Below are positions 55,310 to 64,000 of a DNA stretch of 64,000 nt, in pieces. Source of the stretch: Chryseolinea sp. H1M3-3 (GTDB lineage Bacteria > Bacteroidota > Bacteroidia > Cytophagales > Cyclobacteriaceae); NCBI RefSeq assembly GCF_029360725.1, contig NZ_JARKMY010000001.1:310001-374000 (forward strand), written 5' to 3'. Under the pieces are notes generated by a model. The model was not told where the DNA came from. It worked only from the letters and a program-made list of their open reading frames with translations, and searched no databases. The stretch's first letter is position 1; every line of letters begins with the position of its first letter. The position numbers and the translations under genes were made by a program.

Positions 55310-56671
55310 TCAATGGGTTTTCTCTGATCGCAATCGCTGCACACAATTTGCCATGGCGCGATACTGATGATATGCAGCCTTCCAAATATGTCCTTTCAAT
55401 GCAGTTTTTTGTTGAGGCTCTTTGTCCAACCCGCCCGAATACCATTCGCCATGTTCGTGGTCGATCAAATTGGTATTGATGTATTGCCACATCTTTTTAA
55501 ACTTTTCATAATACTGGTGCTCATCATTCGGGAATTGATCAGCCATAATCAGCAATGTGTTTAGACCTTCTGCCTGCGCCCACCAGTTCTTCGTATCTCG
55601 GATGATCGTTATATCTGATTTATCTTTGAAATAATAACCTTCGTCATAAAATCCCCCAACCTTATCATCCCATCCGTTGTCCAACGCATGGTCTACCATT
55701 TTTTTACCAATTTCAATAGTACGGGTATGATCTTTTATTCCCACTGCGTGCGAAGCCTCCAACATAAGGTAGGCTGTTTCAACATCGTGCCCGAAAGAGA
55801 CATGATCCAAATTGTGATGCTTCATGATGACCGCTTCGCTGGAGTCACGGAAAGAGACAGGTGTCCAATCAGGTTGAAAAAACAATACGAGTGAGCCTTT
55901 GTCATTGACGATCGTATCACGAATTAATGTCAGCATTTCTTTTACCCTTTCGGCAACAAGGCTATCAGGCCACACCTGGTATAGTTCAGTAAATGCTTCA
56001 AGCAGGTGGATGGAGCTGTTCTGATCTTTGTACCCGGTTTCCTGCGTAGACGCTACAGTGTTATCTCGCTTTATAACAGAACCATCCATTTTCATGTGTT
56101 GAAAATATCCTTTATAGACAGGATCATGGCTATGCTTTTCCAACCACATAAATGCATCCTTTGCTAATTCTAGTGCGCTTGTATCGCCTGTCGCATGATA
56201 GTAAGCCGCCAAGGCGTAAATGCCGAAGGAATTTCCATAAGCAGTTTTCTCTTCGGTCGCGCCACTCTTTACATTTCCCTGACGATCCACCAGCTGATGA
56301 AATCCTCCATTGGTTTTATCCCACATAACGTCCTTCAAAAATTTAAAACCATGGCTGGCACATTCTTTAAAATGAGGCTGATCTTGGTATACCTCGGAAG
56401 CTTTGGCGCTCGTCCAGACATGACGCGATTGCGAAACGATCATCTTGTCTTGCTCACCTGTAGGCTTAAAATCGAAAGTCCATGTGCTTAGAAAGCCGCC
56501 ATATTCTTTATCCATTGACGCCGGATACCATTTGTTCAACAATTCAGTGGTGATTGATTTTTCTATAGCAGTAGCAAGTTCTGCTCTGTCATTAGATTTT
56601 TCACTGGCGCACGACAATACAAAAATTACTGGAAGGAAACGGAACGCTTTTTCGATTTTATACTTTAACAT
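55310..56671 (-). CDS. Exported AGE-family N-acylglucosamine/cellobiose 2-epimerase
   Basis: Alpha/alpha-barrel epimerase of 453 residues. A signal peptide with lipobox (FVLSC) precedes the catalytic domain. Motifs are those of the AGE family: WYPASMDKEYGGFLSTW, VSQSRHVWTSAKA, HNLDHVSFGHDVETAYLML (with catalytic-type His), WWAQAEGLNTLL, and KGHIWKAAYHQYRAM near the end. It should interconvert the C2 epimers of glucose, mannose or their disaccharides (cellobiose or mannobiose), and the GHDVE part resembles the cellobiose branch. Most relatives are cytosolic, so export is unusual. The T9SS-type gene is transcribed in the same direction upstream. Confidence 0.88.
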   Translation of the reverse strand: MLKYKIEKAFRFLPVIFVLSCASEKSNDRAELATAIEKSITTELLNKWYPASMDKEYGGFLSTWTFDFKPTGEQDKMIVSQSRHVWTSAKASEVYQDQPHFKECASHGFKFLKDVMWDKTNGGFHQLVDRQGNVKSGATEEKTAYGNSFGIYALAAYYHATGDTSALELAKDAFMWLEKHSHDPVYKGYFQHMKMDGSVIKRDNTVASTQETGYKDQNSSIHLLEAFTELYQVWPDSLVAERVKEMLTLIRDTIVNDKGSLVLFFQPDWTPVSFRDSSEAVIMKHHNLDHVSFGHDVETAYLMLEASHAVGIKDHTRTIEIGKKMVDHALDNGWDDKVGGFYDEGYYFKDKSDITIIRDTKNWWAQAEGLNTLLIMADQFPNDEHQYYEKFKKMWQYINTNLIDHEHGEWYSGGLDKEPQQKTALKGHIWKAAYHQYRAMANCVQRLRSEKTH

Positions 56672-56726
56672 AAGGCGAGGTTGGTAAGAGAAAATTATTC
56701 TAATGGGCTTACTTTAAAAAACAGTT

Positions 56727-58892
56727 TTATTCCTTAACTATTTTATCACGGACTAGCAAATTACCCGACTGTAGTATAATAAAATATATACCGGGCTGAA
56801 CCTGTTGCATAACCTGCGTCAACGTAGCCTCCACATCGGAAATCCTGCTTTTAAATTGGCCGACTGCCCCGCCGATTCCATTTATAACCTGGACGTAGAT
56901 TTCGCTTTTGGTTTCAGGAAGTGCATCTGAATTTACATAAACGGTGCCTTCCGTTGGACTGGGGTAAATCACCTGTGAAATCTCAACAGGATTAAAGATT
57001 CCAGTTGTAATAGACGTTGACCCTACTAAGTTACCTCGACTGACATTTAGCCCGTTACCCGAGAATGTAAGTGAACCAGAAACATATTCCACTGGCTGAT
57101 CGGGTACAAACCTAACAAACAAGGGCTGCCCGGCTGCGGCCTGTGCTTCCGTAAGCATTACATTGGAAGAGAAATCAGAATTGTTTAACGACACTTGGAA
57201 TTTATCTGAAACCGATACTGTGATATTACCAAAACCTGAAACATGAACTTCGATTTCTTCTGCCTCGGATGCGGTTCCTACCACAACATCCTCAAATTTG
57301 AAATCGAAAACGGGAATATCAATCAGGGCATCTGAAATTTTCCAATTGTCAATCAACCAACGGGATGCCTGAGCCTCAGAAGATGTGTACACAAATGCGA
57401 AATAAATGTTCGGATCCTTCGGTATTTCAATCCCGGATGACAGCGTCCATTGCCGTGTATCGCCTGAAGGAAAATGACCGTCGATGTTGATCCACGTTGC
57501 GTCAGCAGGCGAACCTTGGCCAATGTAATTGGTGGAATATTTAAGCGCTAACGGAAAGCCTACACCCATTGTATAAGATTCGAATGAAATCATTGGTATG
57601 TAGGCAAATGATGATAAATTATTCTTTGGCGTTATTAACCAGTCTTCGTTCTCAGTGTTATTGTTCAAGGACCCATCCATGCGAAGTACTTTATTGTCAG
57701 AGGCTGTTCGCCCCGCTGCAGTATTGTCTCGATCGATCAATTCCCAGGTATGATATCCTTCTATGCTTATTTCTTGCCAACCGGTTTCTTCAAGGTTCGA
57801 CAACCCATCAAAACTTCCGGCAGCAGGATTGTACGCTATACCTGACAACTTAACTTCAAGGTTTGCCGCATTCGCAGAAGTGTGAATGATTTCGCCTTCA
57901 TGGAAACCAGCTTCTCCACCTGGCAAAAACTTTACATAAACTGTTTGAACCAAGCCGCTTGAAAAGCTGGCTGCAGGAAATGTAATTTCATTGGAATAGG
58001 TATTATTATCTTTAGAAACCAGGAAATTTCCAAATGCATTTATCTTGACATCTGCGGTCAGGTGAAAAGCCTTTAAAAGAAATTGAAGTGATTTAGATTC
58101 TTCGTCTTTATTTACAGCGACGAAATTAATTTCACCAGGGGTAGCTATTAATGTGGGTAATTCGAGTCCCGCGGTTTCCACATCGATCTTTAGAATAGAA
58201 GTCACTTTGCCATCATAAAATTCGCCCATAAAGTAAACATCATAGTCGGTACTGGGACCAAGATCAGTCACCGGTGTTTCGCTGGACCATGGATAGATGA
58301 ACTTCCCCTTCTTTAAGGTGGACACATCGGGAGCAGGTGAACCATCCATTTGAATTACATAATAGATCCTTGTTAAATCTGCTTCCGAAAAGGTGTTAAT
58401 GACAAATGAACGATCCGTAATAGATGTGATCTCTGGCGGACTAGTAAAATTTATGTCGTAGGGATTAATCGTTATCTGATTTCCTTGTGTAAAATTGTTA
58501 GCATAATTTGTTTCAGTGACTTCTCTGCTATAATTAACCTCAAGGAAAACATGCCACGTGCCTGCGGGTAGGTATCCTCCAGGTGAAGCAGCCGTATATT
58601 CTCCATTCTTTGGAACCGACGCATTTGGTCCGATAGCTTGAGCAGGTACATTTTCAAAAGGGATGACAACAAAAAGTTGATCATCCTCACCCATCACCTC
58701 ATCATTGGAGAAAAATATTTTTAAACCGTACCCTTGGGTAGAAGATGTTCCTGCATTCTTTAACGTAAAGCTGTATTGCAGATGCTTCTCATCGCTTGAA
58801 CTCACTGTAAAGTTTTCTGTGGATAAATCAATGGTCTGCGCCTGCAACTTCAACGTTGTTACAAGCAACAACACGAAAAAGGATTTTTTCAT
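56727..58892 (-). CDS. T9SS-type secreted protein with CARDB-like and choice-of-anchor domains
   Basis: Large exported protein of 721 residues with a signal peptide ending TLKLQAQ. Its N-terminal part looks like a CARDB-type Ig module (TLKNAGTSSTQGYGLKIFFSND, NYSREVTETNYANNF). Central parts resemble choice-of-anchor and beta-sandwich modules (ITPKNNLSSFAYIPMISFESY). The last 80 residues resemble a type A sorting domain (VIYPSPTEGTVYVNSD ... QVINGIGGAVGQ ... GIYFIILQSGNLLVRDKIVKE), which targets proteins through T9SS and is cut at the surface. The function is unknown. Confidence 0.8.
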   Translation of the reverse strand: MKKSFFVLLLVTTLKLQAQTIDLSTENFTVSSSDEKHLQYSFTLKNAGTSSTQGYGLKIFFSNDEVMGEDDQLFVVIPFENVPAQAIGPNASVPKNGEYTAASPGGYLPAGTWHVFLEVNYSREVTETNYANNFTQGNQITINPYDINFTSPPEITSITDRSFVINTFSEADLTRIYYVIQMDGSPAPDVSTLKKGKFIYPWSSETPVTDLGPSTDYDVYFMGEFYDGKVTSILKIDVETAGLELPTLIATPGEINFVAVNKDEESKSLQFLLKAFHLTADVKINAFGNFLVSKDNNTYSNEITFPAASFSSGLVQTVYVKFLPGGEAGFHEGEIIHTSANAANLEVKLSGIAYNPAAGSFDGLSNLEETGWQEISIEGYHTWELIDRDNTAAGRTASDNKVLRMDGSLNNNTENEDWLITPKNNLSSFAYIPMISFESYTMGVGFPLALKYSTNYIGQGSPADATWINIDGHFPSGDTRQWTLSSGIEIPKDPNIYFAFVYTSSEAQASRWLIDNWKISDALIDIPVFDFKFEDVVVGTASEAEEIEVHVSGFGNITVSVSDKFQVSLNNSDFSSNVMLTEAQAAAGQPLFVRFVPDQPVEYVSGSLTFSGNGLNVSRGNLVGSTSITTGIFNPVEISQVIYPSPTEGTVYVNSDALPETKSEIYVQVINGIGGAVGQFKSRISDVEATLTQVMQQVQPGIYFIILQSGNLLVRDKIVKE

Positions 58893-59116
58893 AGACGGGA
58901 ATACTGTTCACATGGAAAGCCATAGTAAATATAGCATCCTTAAAATGATTCATGTAACAGTCGATGAAATTAATTCATTTAATCATTGCAAGATGCAACG
59001 CTGCGGGCAATTCCAATTATCACAGATGATGTAAGCAGAAAGCGACAGCCACAACCCCGTGAGAAATTTTCAGAGCAAAGCAAAGATTCAATAAAATGCT
59101 TCGGTAAAGTATACCA

Positions 59117-60154
59117 TCACAGTTCATTATTTTTCACAGCTGCTTCGTCTGTTGCAGCGCCAAGTGTACCCAGCGAAAGCCGCGATTCACTTTCAAATCC
59201 TTTTTTTATTTCATTGCCAGCGCCAATCACTTCCGGCAAAAGTTTATTAACGAGGCTCATCAACACATTCATCCAACCGGGAGCGAAACCTTGTAATATC
59301 GTCGCGGCTTTTGCTGTTGCCGAAAGAATAGCCTCCGATTGTCCTTGCTCCAATGCATCAATAATTTGTTTGGCGGCAGCCTCGGCAGATTGGGAAAGTA
59401 AAGGCGATGAATCAGACAATTTGAACCACGCGTACTCCGCTTCATGATCTCCCTTCACCAAAGCATTTCCGGGACTCCCGGTTCGCATGAGGTTTGGCAC
59501 CACCGTTGTAACCAAAATGTTATCTTTTTTCAATTCTGCATGCATGCCTTCCGATAAGCCTACCAATGCAAACTTGCTCGCCGTGTAGGGAAGCAGGTGG
59601 GGCACGGCAACCTTTCCTCCTATCGATGTTATGTTCACAATTCTTCCTCCGCCTTGTTCCTTAAAGTAAGGTATTACAGATAGCATGGTATATAGTGCGG
59701 ACCAAAAATTTGCTTTCATCGCTTGCTCATATTCGTTCACTCCCATGGTTTCTTGTGGTCCTATCTGAATCAATCCCGCATTATTGATGAGCACGTCTAA
59801 TCGTCCATAATGCTCCAGGACGTCAATGATCATCGCCTGAACCTGTCTTTGATCAGTCACATCAACGGTCATCGAAATCACTTCTGCTCCCAGCCCTTCA
59901 AGTTCTATGTGCGCCTGCCCGAGCTGTTCGGGAGTGCGTGCACAAATAGCTAATCTCGCACCCTTCGCTGCAAGCTGTCGTGCCAACACCAAACCTAAAC
60001 CACGCGAGCCACCGGTCACAAGAACTACTTTACCCTTAAGGTCGTATCGATTTAAGGTTTTGTAAATTGTATTGGCAATCATGAATGTGCCTGCCCCGAT
60101 GGCGGCCCACTTCATTACGTTCTGGAGTGTTGTGTTTTTATTTTCGGATGCCAT
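59117..60154 (-). CDS. Membrane-anchored short-chain dehydrogenase/reductase
   Basis: SDR of 345 residues. An N-terminal segment (MKWAAIGAGTFMIANTIY, residues 14-31) could anchor it in the membrane. The Rossmann core starts with VTGGSRGLGLVLARQL, has NNAG (LINNAGLIQIGP) and the active-site Ser/Tyr/Lys (INITSIGG and YTASKFAL). It should oxidise or reduce an alcohol or carbonyl with NAD(P). The C-terminal 60 residues extend beyond the usual SDR core (GAGNEIKKGFESESRL). It stands apart from neighbours. Confidence 0.88.
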   Translation of the reverse strand: MASENKNTTLQNVMKWAAIGAGTFMIANTIYKTLNRYDLKGKVVLVTGGSRGLGLVLARQLAAKGARLAICARTPEQLGQAHIELEGLGAEVISMTVDVTDQRQVQAMIIDVLEHYGRLDVLINNAGLIQIGPQETMGVNEYEQAMKANFWSALYTMLSVIPYFKEQGGGRIVNITSIGGKVAVPHLLPYTASKFALVGLSEGMHAELKKDNILVTTVVPNLMRTGSPGNALVKGDHEAEYAWFKLSDSSPLLSQSAEAAAKQIIDALEQGQSEAILSATAKAATILQGFAPGWMNVLMSLVNKLLPEVIGAGNEIKKGFESESRLSLGTLGAATDEAAVKNNEL

Positions 60155-60323
60155 AACTGATGAGGGTTAAACCTATCATACCCCTACAAAAATGGGCCAA
60201 AAAAAAGTGACCATTTACCGTTAAATAAAAGCTCAAATGAATGAAGGCTCGCAATATTTTTAACCTAAAGACCGTGTCAGTGCATACTACACGAACTGAG
60301 GTGTGGATGTTTGTACACAACTG

Positions 60324-60701
60324 TTAGTCGTAAAAATCCTGGAGCGAGGCGAAGTACACTGTATTCCAACCATCGACGATGTCTTCATAATCGTCGTCGG
60401 GAATATTGGTGTGACGCAGTTCGACGGATGTTCCTTGTGCGTGCGCATGAAGTTTTATCGTAACGATAGAAGCTTCCTGTTGATCACCAAAATGCCATTG
60501 CTGCACAATCTTCTTTCCCTCTTCAAAAGAAATATTTTTACCGGTAATACTTCCATCCCATAAAGAAAATTCCGAACCAGGTTCAGTCGACATTTCGGCT
60601 GGCTCGCCGGACCAAAGATGAATGGTAGCGGGGGTGGTTAAAGCGAGGTATACTTCTTCTGGCGTGGCAGAAATAATGTAATATTTTTTAAAGTCTTTCA
60701 T
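60324..60701 (-). CDS. SRPBCC/AHSA1-family protein
   Basis: Small Bet v 1-fold protein of 125 residues from the ATG at 60701 (MKDFKKYYIISATPEEVYLALT); the longer frame from 60776 is unlikely. Typical AHSA1-type features are ISATPEEVYLALT at the start, LWSGEPAEMSTEPGSEFSLWDGSITGKNISF and KIVQQWHF, ending in a long C-terminal helix (YEDIVDGWNTVYFASLQDFYD). It binds a hydrophobic ligand or acts as a chaperone-like partner in the family; nothing is more specific here. Confidence 0.78.
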   Translation of the reverse strand: MKDFKKYYIISATPEEVYLALTTPATIHLWSGEPAEMSTEPGSEFSLWDGSITGKNISFEEGKKIVQQWHFGDQQEASIVTIKLHAHAQGTSVELRHTNIPDDDYEDIVDGWNTVYFASLQDFYD

Positions 60702-60899
60702 GTGGATTTGGTAATGGTCATTGTCAAGACTAAAATTCAAAGTATAATATCGGTGGAGCGAAGCGTTTGTTGTCATTCTTCATGATCGATGCAACGTTTC
60801 GTCTATACTCCCTCTTACTGGTATTAACGTCGCTACGAAGCTTATTAATTTCATAATTTGATTTTTTCATTAGATATTACTCCCTAAATCAACAATTCC

Positions 60900-61523
60900 G
60901 TGTACATAACTTATATCATCATTGGTGTTACTGTTGCTGTCAGCATGTTAGCGTTTAGCAGACCTGTTATGTTTGCTGAATTAATGATGAACCCGCACAA
61001 AATAAGTACACAAGGACAATATTACCGATTTATTACCTCGGGATTTATCCATCAGGACCATATGCATTTAATTATGAACATGTTTTCGTTTTATTTCTTT
61101 GGCCGGGTGATCGAACACATATTTGCCGGAATTTTCGGTGCCTGGGGCGCCGTCTATTATATTGCCTTATACCTCCTTGCAATTATTGTTTCAGATATAC
61201 CCAGTTATTTAAAAAACAGAAATAATCCGCGATACAATTCTCTGGGTGCATCAGGTGGAGTGGCGGCTGTCATTTTCGCGTCGATTATATTCCAACCTCT
61301 TCAATATATCTGTATATTTATTGCATTCTGTCTCCCCGGTTTTATACTAGGAACAGCTTACATCATTTACTCTTATTATCAGGGGAAGAAAGCCAACGAC
61401 AACATCAATCACGACGCCCATCTCTATGGAGCTTTATTCGGGTTTTTGTTTTGCGCCATCATGTATCCCGCCTCCATACCTAATTTTTTCAAGGAGATTA
61501 TGGCTTGGCGCATATTTGATTAA
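60900..61523 (+). CDS. Rhomboid-family intramembrane serine protease
   Basis: Membrane protein of 207 residues starting at GTG 60900. Six hydrophobic segments (for example 3-20, 52-71, 74-100, 113-132, 134-160, 174-195). Rhomboid motifs are complete: H56-L-I-M-N60 on helix 2, the nucleophile Ser118 in GASGG (116-120), and His174 in the helix 6 motif AHLYGALFG. It should cleave transmembrane helices of other proteins within the inner membrane. A tandem repeat cluster begins 58 bp after its stop. Confidence 0.9.
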   Translation: MYITYIIIGVTVAVSMLAFSRPVMFAELMMNPHKISTQGQYYRFITSGFIHQDHMHLIMNMFSFYFFGRVIEHIFAGIFGAWGAVYYIALYLLAIIVSDIPSYLKNRNNPRYNSLGASGGVAAVIFASIIFQPLQYICIFIAFCLPGFILGTAYIIYSYYQGKKANDNINHDAHLYGALFGFLFCAIMYPASIPNFFKEIMAWRIFD

Positions 61524-61580
61524 GTTCGTTTACAGAGCTGACCGTCTGATTTGATGCGTAGGATGTGATTATTCAAATTG

Positions 61581-62505
61581 AACACCGAATCTCGAACACC
61601 GAACAAGGAATGATGAAGTGGCTGGCTTAACGTGCCCACCATAATGTTTATCATCCGTGAGCAATATCGTTTTACTACCTGAAATCTATCAAAAGCAGCG
61701 TCCGATCGACATTCGATATTCGATGTTCCTTGTTCATTATTCTTTCTGTTATTCAATGAGCACCGAATATTGAACACCGAACAAGGAATGATGAAGTGTC
61801 TGACTTAACGTGCCCACCATAATGTTTATCATCCGTGAGCAATATCGTTTTACTACCTGGAAATTTATCGAAAGCAGCGTCCGATCGACATTCGATATTC
61901 GATGTTCCTTGTTCATTATTCTTTCTGTTATTCAATGAACACCGAATATTGAACACCGACGAGGAATGATGAAGTGTCTGGCTTAACGTGCCCACCATAA
62001 TGTTTATCATCCGTGAGCAATATCGTTTTACTACCTGGAAATCCGTCGAAAGCAGCGTCCGATCGACATTCGATATTCGATGTTCCTTGTTCGTTATTCC
62101 TTTCTGTTATTAAATGAACACCGAATATTGAACACCGAACAAGGAATGATGAAGTGTCTGACTTAACGTGCCCACCATAATGTTATCATCCGTGAGAAAC
62201 ATCGTTTTACTACCTGGAAATCTATCGAAAGCAGCGTCCGATCGACATTCGATATTAAATGTTCCTTGTTCATTATTCTTTCTGTTATTCAATGAACACC
62301 GAATAATAAACACCGAACAAGGAATGATGAAGTGTCTGTCTTAACGTTCACACGTTATAATATTTATCATCCGTGAGCGATATCGTTTTATTCCGTAGAA
62401 ATCTCTCGAAGCAGCATCCGATCGTTATTCAATATTCGATATTCCTTGTTCGTTATTCCTTCCATTCCTTGCTCATTATTCCTTTTATTCCTTCTTCGAT
62501 TTATC
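61581..62505. repeat. Five tandem ~178-bp repeats with internal inverted arms
   Basis: The word ATGATGAAGT recurs at 61611, 61788, 61966, 62146 and 62324 (spacing 177, 178, 180, 178). Each unit continues with CTTAACGTGCCCACC, ATCATCCGTGAGC, GCAGCGTCCGATCGACATTC and TTCCTTGTTCATTATTC; the fifth copy is degenerate, and its tail runs to about 62505. Between units, TTCCTTGTTC (e.g. 61726-61735) and GAACAAGGAA (61779-61788) form a 10-bp inverted pair 43 bases apart. The minus-strand frames that run through the units are periodic reading artefacts. Similar AT-rich intergenic repeats are known in Bacteroidota genomes by habit, but I cannot assign a family. Confidence 0.88.
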
Positions 62506-62514
62506 CACTAGAAT

Positions 62515-62988
62515 CTATCCAAGTTCCTCAACCTCCCGCTGATAATCATACTGCAAGTCCTCCGGTAACTGAGCCAATACTGCTTTAATTTTTTTTACCT
62601 GTTGTTCATTCATATTGTATAACACGGTACTCGAACGCAACGGTATCCCTGCTTCCTTTACTTTCATGCAAAAATGTAATCGCAGTTCGAGTTCAGTTTT
62701 TTTGTTCCCGGAATACTTGATCTGCTTATTGGTAAATCTTAAAATCTTACGCAGACTTTTTTTGATGAAATAAACATTACCGGTTGGTAGCGAACGAAAC
62801 ATGTCATCCATCTCAGCTTTGACGTGAGTTATATATCCATCCTCATCATGTCCTTCAAACAACAGGTACGTTAGCAGCTCTTTGTTCTCTTTTTTATATT
62901 TTGCCAGACGCATACAAAGCTCTTGAACGGTTTTTGAATCCAGTTCGGCCAGTTCGCGTTTGATCTCATTTATGGATGCTGCTTTCAT
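62515..62988 (-). CDS. Conserved-looking protein of unknown function
   Basis: Protein of 157 residues, hydrophilic and mostly helical (EIKRELAELDSKTVQELCMRLAKYKKENKELLTYL, NVYFIKKSLRKILRFTNKQIKY). No signal peptide or motif is recognised. Its stop lies 10 bp from the tail of the tandem repeats. It is preceded by the aldose-epimerase-like gene in the same direction (10-bp gap), which suggests cotranscription. Confidence 0.6.
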   Translation of the reverse strand: MKAASINEIKRELAELDSKTVQELCMRLAKYKKENKELLTYLLFEGHDEDGYITHVKAEMDDMFRSLPTGNVYFIKKSLRKILRFTNKQIKYSGNKKTELELRLHFCMKVKEAGIPLRSSTVLYNMNEQQVKKIKAVLAQLPEDLQYDYQREVEELG

Positions 62989-62998
62989 TTGCGTTCAT

Positions 62999-63871
62999 TC
63001 AATAAAACTTTACCTTCCAGGAACGCGTCCATAGTTCCTCCCTGCCAATCTTCTCAATACCTTCTTTGGTAGTTAACTGCTGATCATGGTTTTCGGAGTC
63101 TGCAAGACCACACCACGGTTCAATACAAACAAAGCTCGCCTGCTTCGCGGCCCATATGCCAAGGTATGGAAAACCGTCAAAACTAAAATCCAATCCGTGG
63201 GCATGACTGCCTGACCGAATGGAGACAATATTCGATTTTAAGTTTTTAAAAACTAAGGCATCTTCTTTGAAAAGATCATGATGTAATTTCAGAATGGCAC
63301 TGTTATTTAAAAATGGCGTAGGCTGCTCTTTAATCAGTCCTTCCGCATTGATCGGCCACCGCGGCGCATTCTCAGTCTCACTAAATTCCAGGTAGTAATC
63401 TTCGTATGCTGTTCCCGCCGTTAGCGGAACTTTGAAGGCAGGATGACCTCCAATAGAAAAATACATTAACTCCCGGCCTTTGTTCCGCACCTCGTAGGTA
63501 ACTTCCAACGAATCGCCCATCACTTGATATATCACTCTCAGCTCAAAACCGAAAGGATATTTCTCGCTTGTGGAGTCTGTGCTTGACAATGAAAAAACCA
63601 CAAGATCTTTCTTCTGTTCTACAATGCCGAAAATTTGGTCGCGGGCAAATCCATGGCGACTTAAGGAATAAATTTTTTCCTGGTACAAATAAATGTTTTC
63701 TTTTAGGGTTCCTACAATCGGAAATAAAATAGGTGAAGTCTTTCCCCAAAAGGCCGGATCACCGCTCCACATATATTCTAGTCCGGTCAGCTTGTTTACA
63801 ACGCTTTTTAACTCGGCTCCCTTTGCAATTATTTCTACCTGCAAATAGTCATTTTCTAAAAATGCATTCAT
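62999..63871 (-). CDS. Aldose 1-epimerase-family protein (LacX-like)
   Basis: Beta-sandwich mutarotase-fold protein of 290 residues without signal peptide. Family motifs: AELKSVVNKLTGLEYMWSGDPAFWGKTSPILFP near the start, SRHGFARD with the first catalytic-type His, GGHPAFKVPL in the middle with the second His, and an acidic C-terminal part (CIEPWCGLADS). The LacX-like branch acts on sugar anomers; its true substrate in Bacteroidota is not known. It is first of a two-gene cluster with the helical protein downstream. Confidence 0.88.
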   Translation of the reverse strand: MNAFLENDYLQVEIIAKGAELKSVVNKLTGLEYMWSGDPAFWGKTSPILFPIVGTLKENIYLYQEKIYSLSRHGFARDQIFGIVEQKKDLVVFSLSSTDSTSEKYPFGFELRVIYQVMGDSLEVTYEVRNKGRELMYFSIGGHPAFKVPLTAGTAYEDYYLEFSETENAPRWPINAEGLIKEQPTPFLNNSAILKLHHDLFKEDALVFKNLKSNIVSIRSGSHAHGLDFSFDGFPYLGIWAAKQASFVCIEPWCGLADSENHDQQLTTKEGIEKIGREELWTRSWKVKFY

Positions 63872-63916
63872 TTAAATGTCGGATATTTTTTTTTCGCTAT
63901 ACTACAACCATTAATG

Positions 63917-63967
63917 GAATAGTGTCATACTATTCAAGCCAATATTTGTAATCTCAAAGAAGATTAC
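63917..63967. promoter_or_regulatory. Two small hairpins at the window end
   Basis: GAATAGT (63917-63923) pairs with ACTATTC (63929-63935) around GTCAT, and GTAATCT (63948-63954) pairs with AGATTAC (63961-63967) around CAAAGA. They lie upstream of the aldose-epimerase-like gene (63871), possibly in a shared promoter region with a gene beyond the window. They may be operators, but stems are short. Confidence 0.2.
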
Positions 63968-64000
63968 TGCGCAGCGGCACAGCTACAACTACCGATCAAA

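Noticed and set aside
55203-55490. 95-residue minus-strand open frame
   Set aside because: It overlaps the epimerase C-terminus in another frame and has no recognisable motif.
58986-59447. 153-residue plus-strand open frame at the SDR 3-prime end
   Set aside because: Largely antisense to the SDR gene, with no domain or start context.
61520-62313. Minus-strand open frames in the tandem repeat region
   Set aside because: They follow the 178-bp period, repeat the same peptide words and lie within the repeat units, so they are reading artefacts of the array rather than genes.
61581-62505. CRISPR-like array
   Set aside because: The repeated unit is about 178 bp and directly adjoining, with no short repeats and unique spacers.

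Overview
This window most likely comes from a Bacteroidota chromosome, probably of the Cytophagales type. The evidence is two SusC/SusD outer-membrane pairs, a C-terminal region like a type IX secretion sorting domain, many lipoproteins and FG-GAP/VCBS proteins, a GIN-domain protein, AT-rich intergenic DNA and few Shine-Dalgarno-like sites. No rRNA, tRNA, integrase, transposase or CRISPR array was recognised. The genus is not determinable from what I can see.

Layout. 1-117 is the tail of an unknown gene, followed by an NADPH-dependent FMN reductase (170-700, minus). From 965 to 23367 runs a surface/secretory block. It holds a SusC/SusD pair, two tandemly duplicated 411-residue barrel-type proteins, and a three-gene minus-strand operon (beta-propeller-like protein, Ig-like lipoprotein, VCBS/PQQ-like lipoprotein). 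Next come a divergent putative glycosidase and a second minus-strand operon (VCBS/PQQ-like paralogue, sugar isomerase-like lipoprotein, and a gene apparently split by a frameshift at about 15380). The block ends with a large CRTAC1-type VCBS/UnbV protein that overlaps a vanadium-haloperoxidase/PAP2 protein by four bases. I read this as a PUL-like or glycan-associated surface system, but no substrate can be named.

The middle (23498-40581) is mixed: DinD, a secreted GH18 enzyme, a MORN/YwqK-like protein, a sigma-54 response regulator with a soluble histidine kinase, an Rnk-like protein, a Tat-type amidase, a MacB/FtsX permease, a GIN-domain protein, HrpB helicase, a SMUG2-type uracil-DNA glycosylase, a PQQ sugar dehydrogenase and a DUF4259 protein.

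The right part (40736-63871) has a second SusD/SusC operon, a UPF1/IGHMBP2-like helicase, a membrane-anchored patatin, and an AddA/UvrD-type helicase-nuclease whose Walker A lies upstream of any ATG/GTG/TTG start and probably begins at CTG 50202. It continues with an MBL-fold lipoprotein, an exported AGE-family epimerase, a T9SS-type secreted protein, an SDR, an SRPBCC protein and a rhomboid protease. A cluster of five tandem ~178-bp repeats (61581-62505) follows, then a small conserved-looking protein and an aldose-1-epimerase-like enzyme.

Both susC genes have a 16-bp near-perfect palindrome upstream that resembles LacI-family operators, but no regulator of that kind is encoded here. Function calls rest on reading motifs in the translations; no database search was possible.
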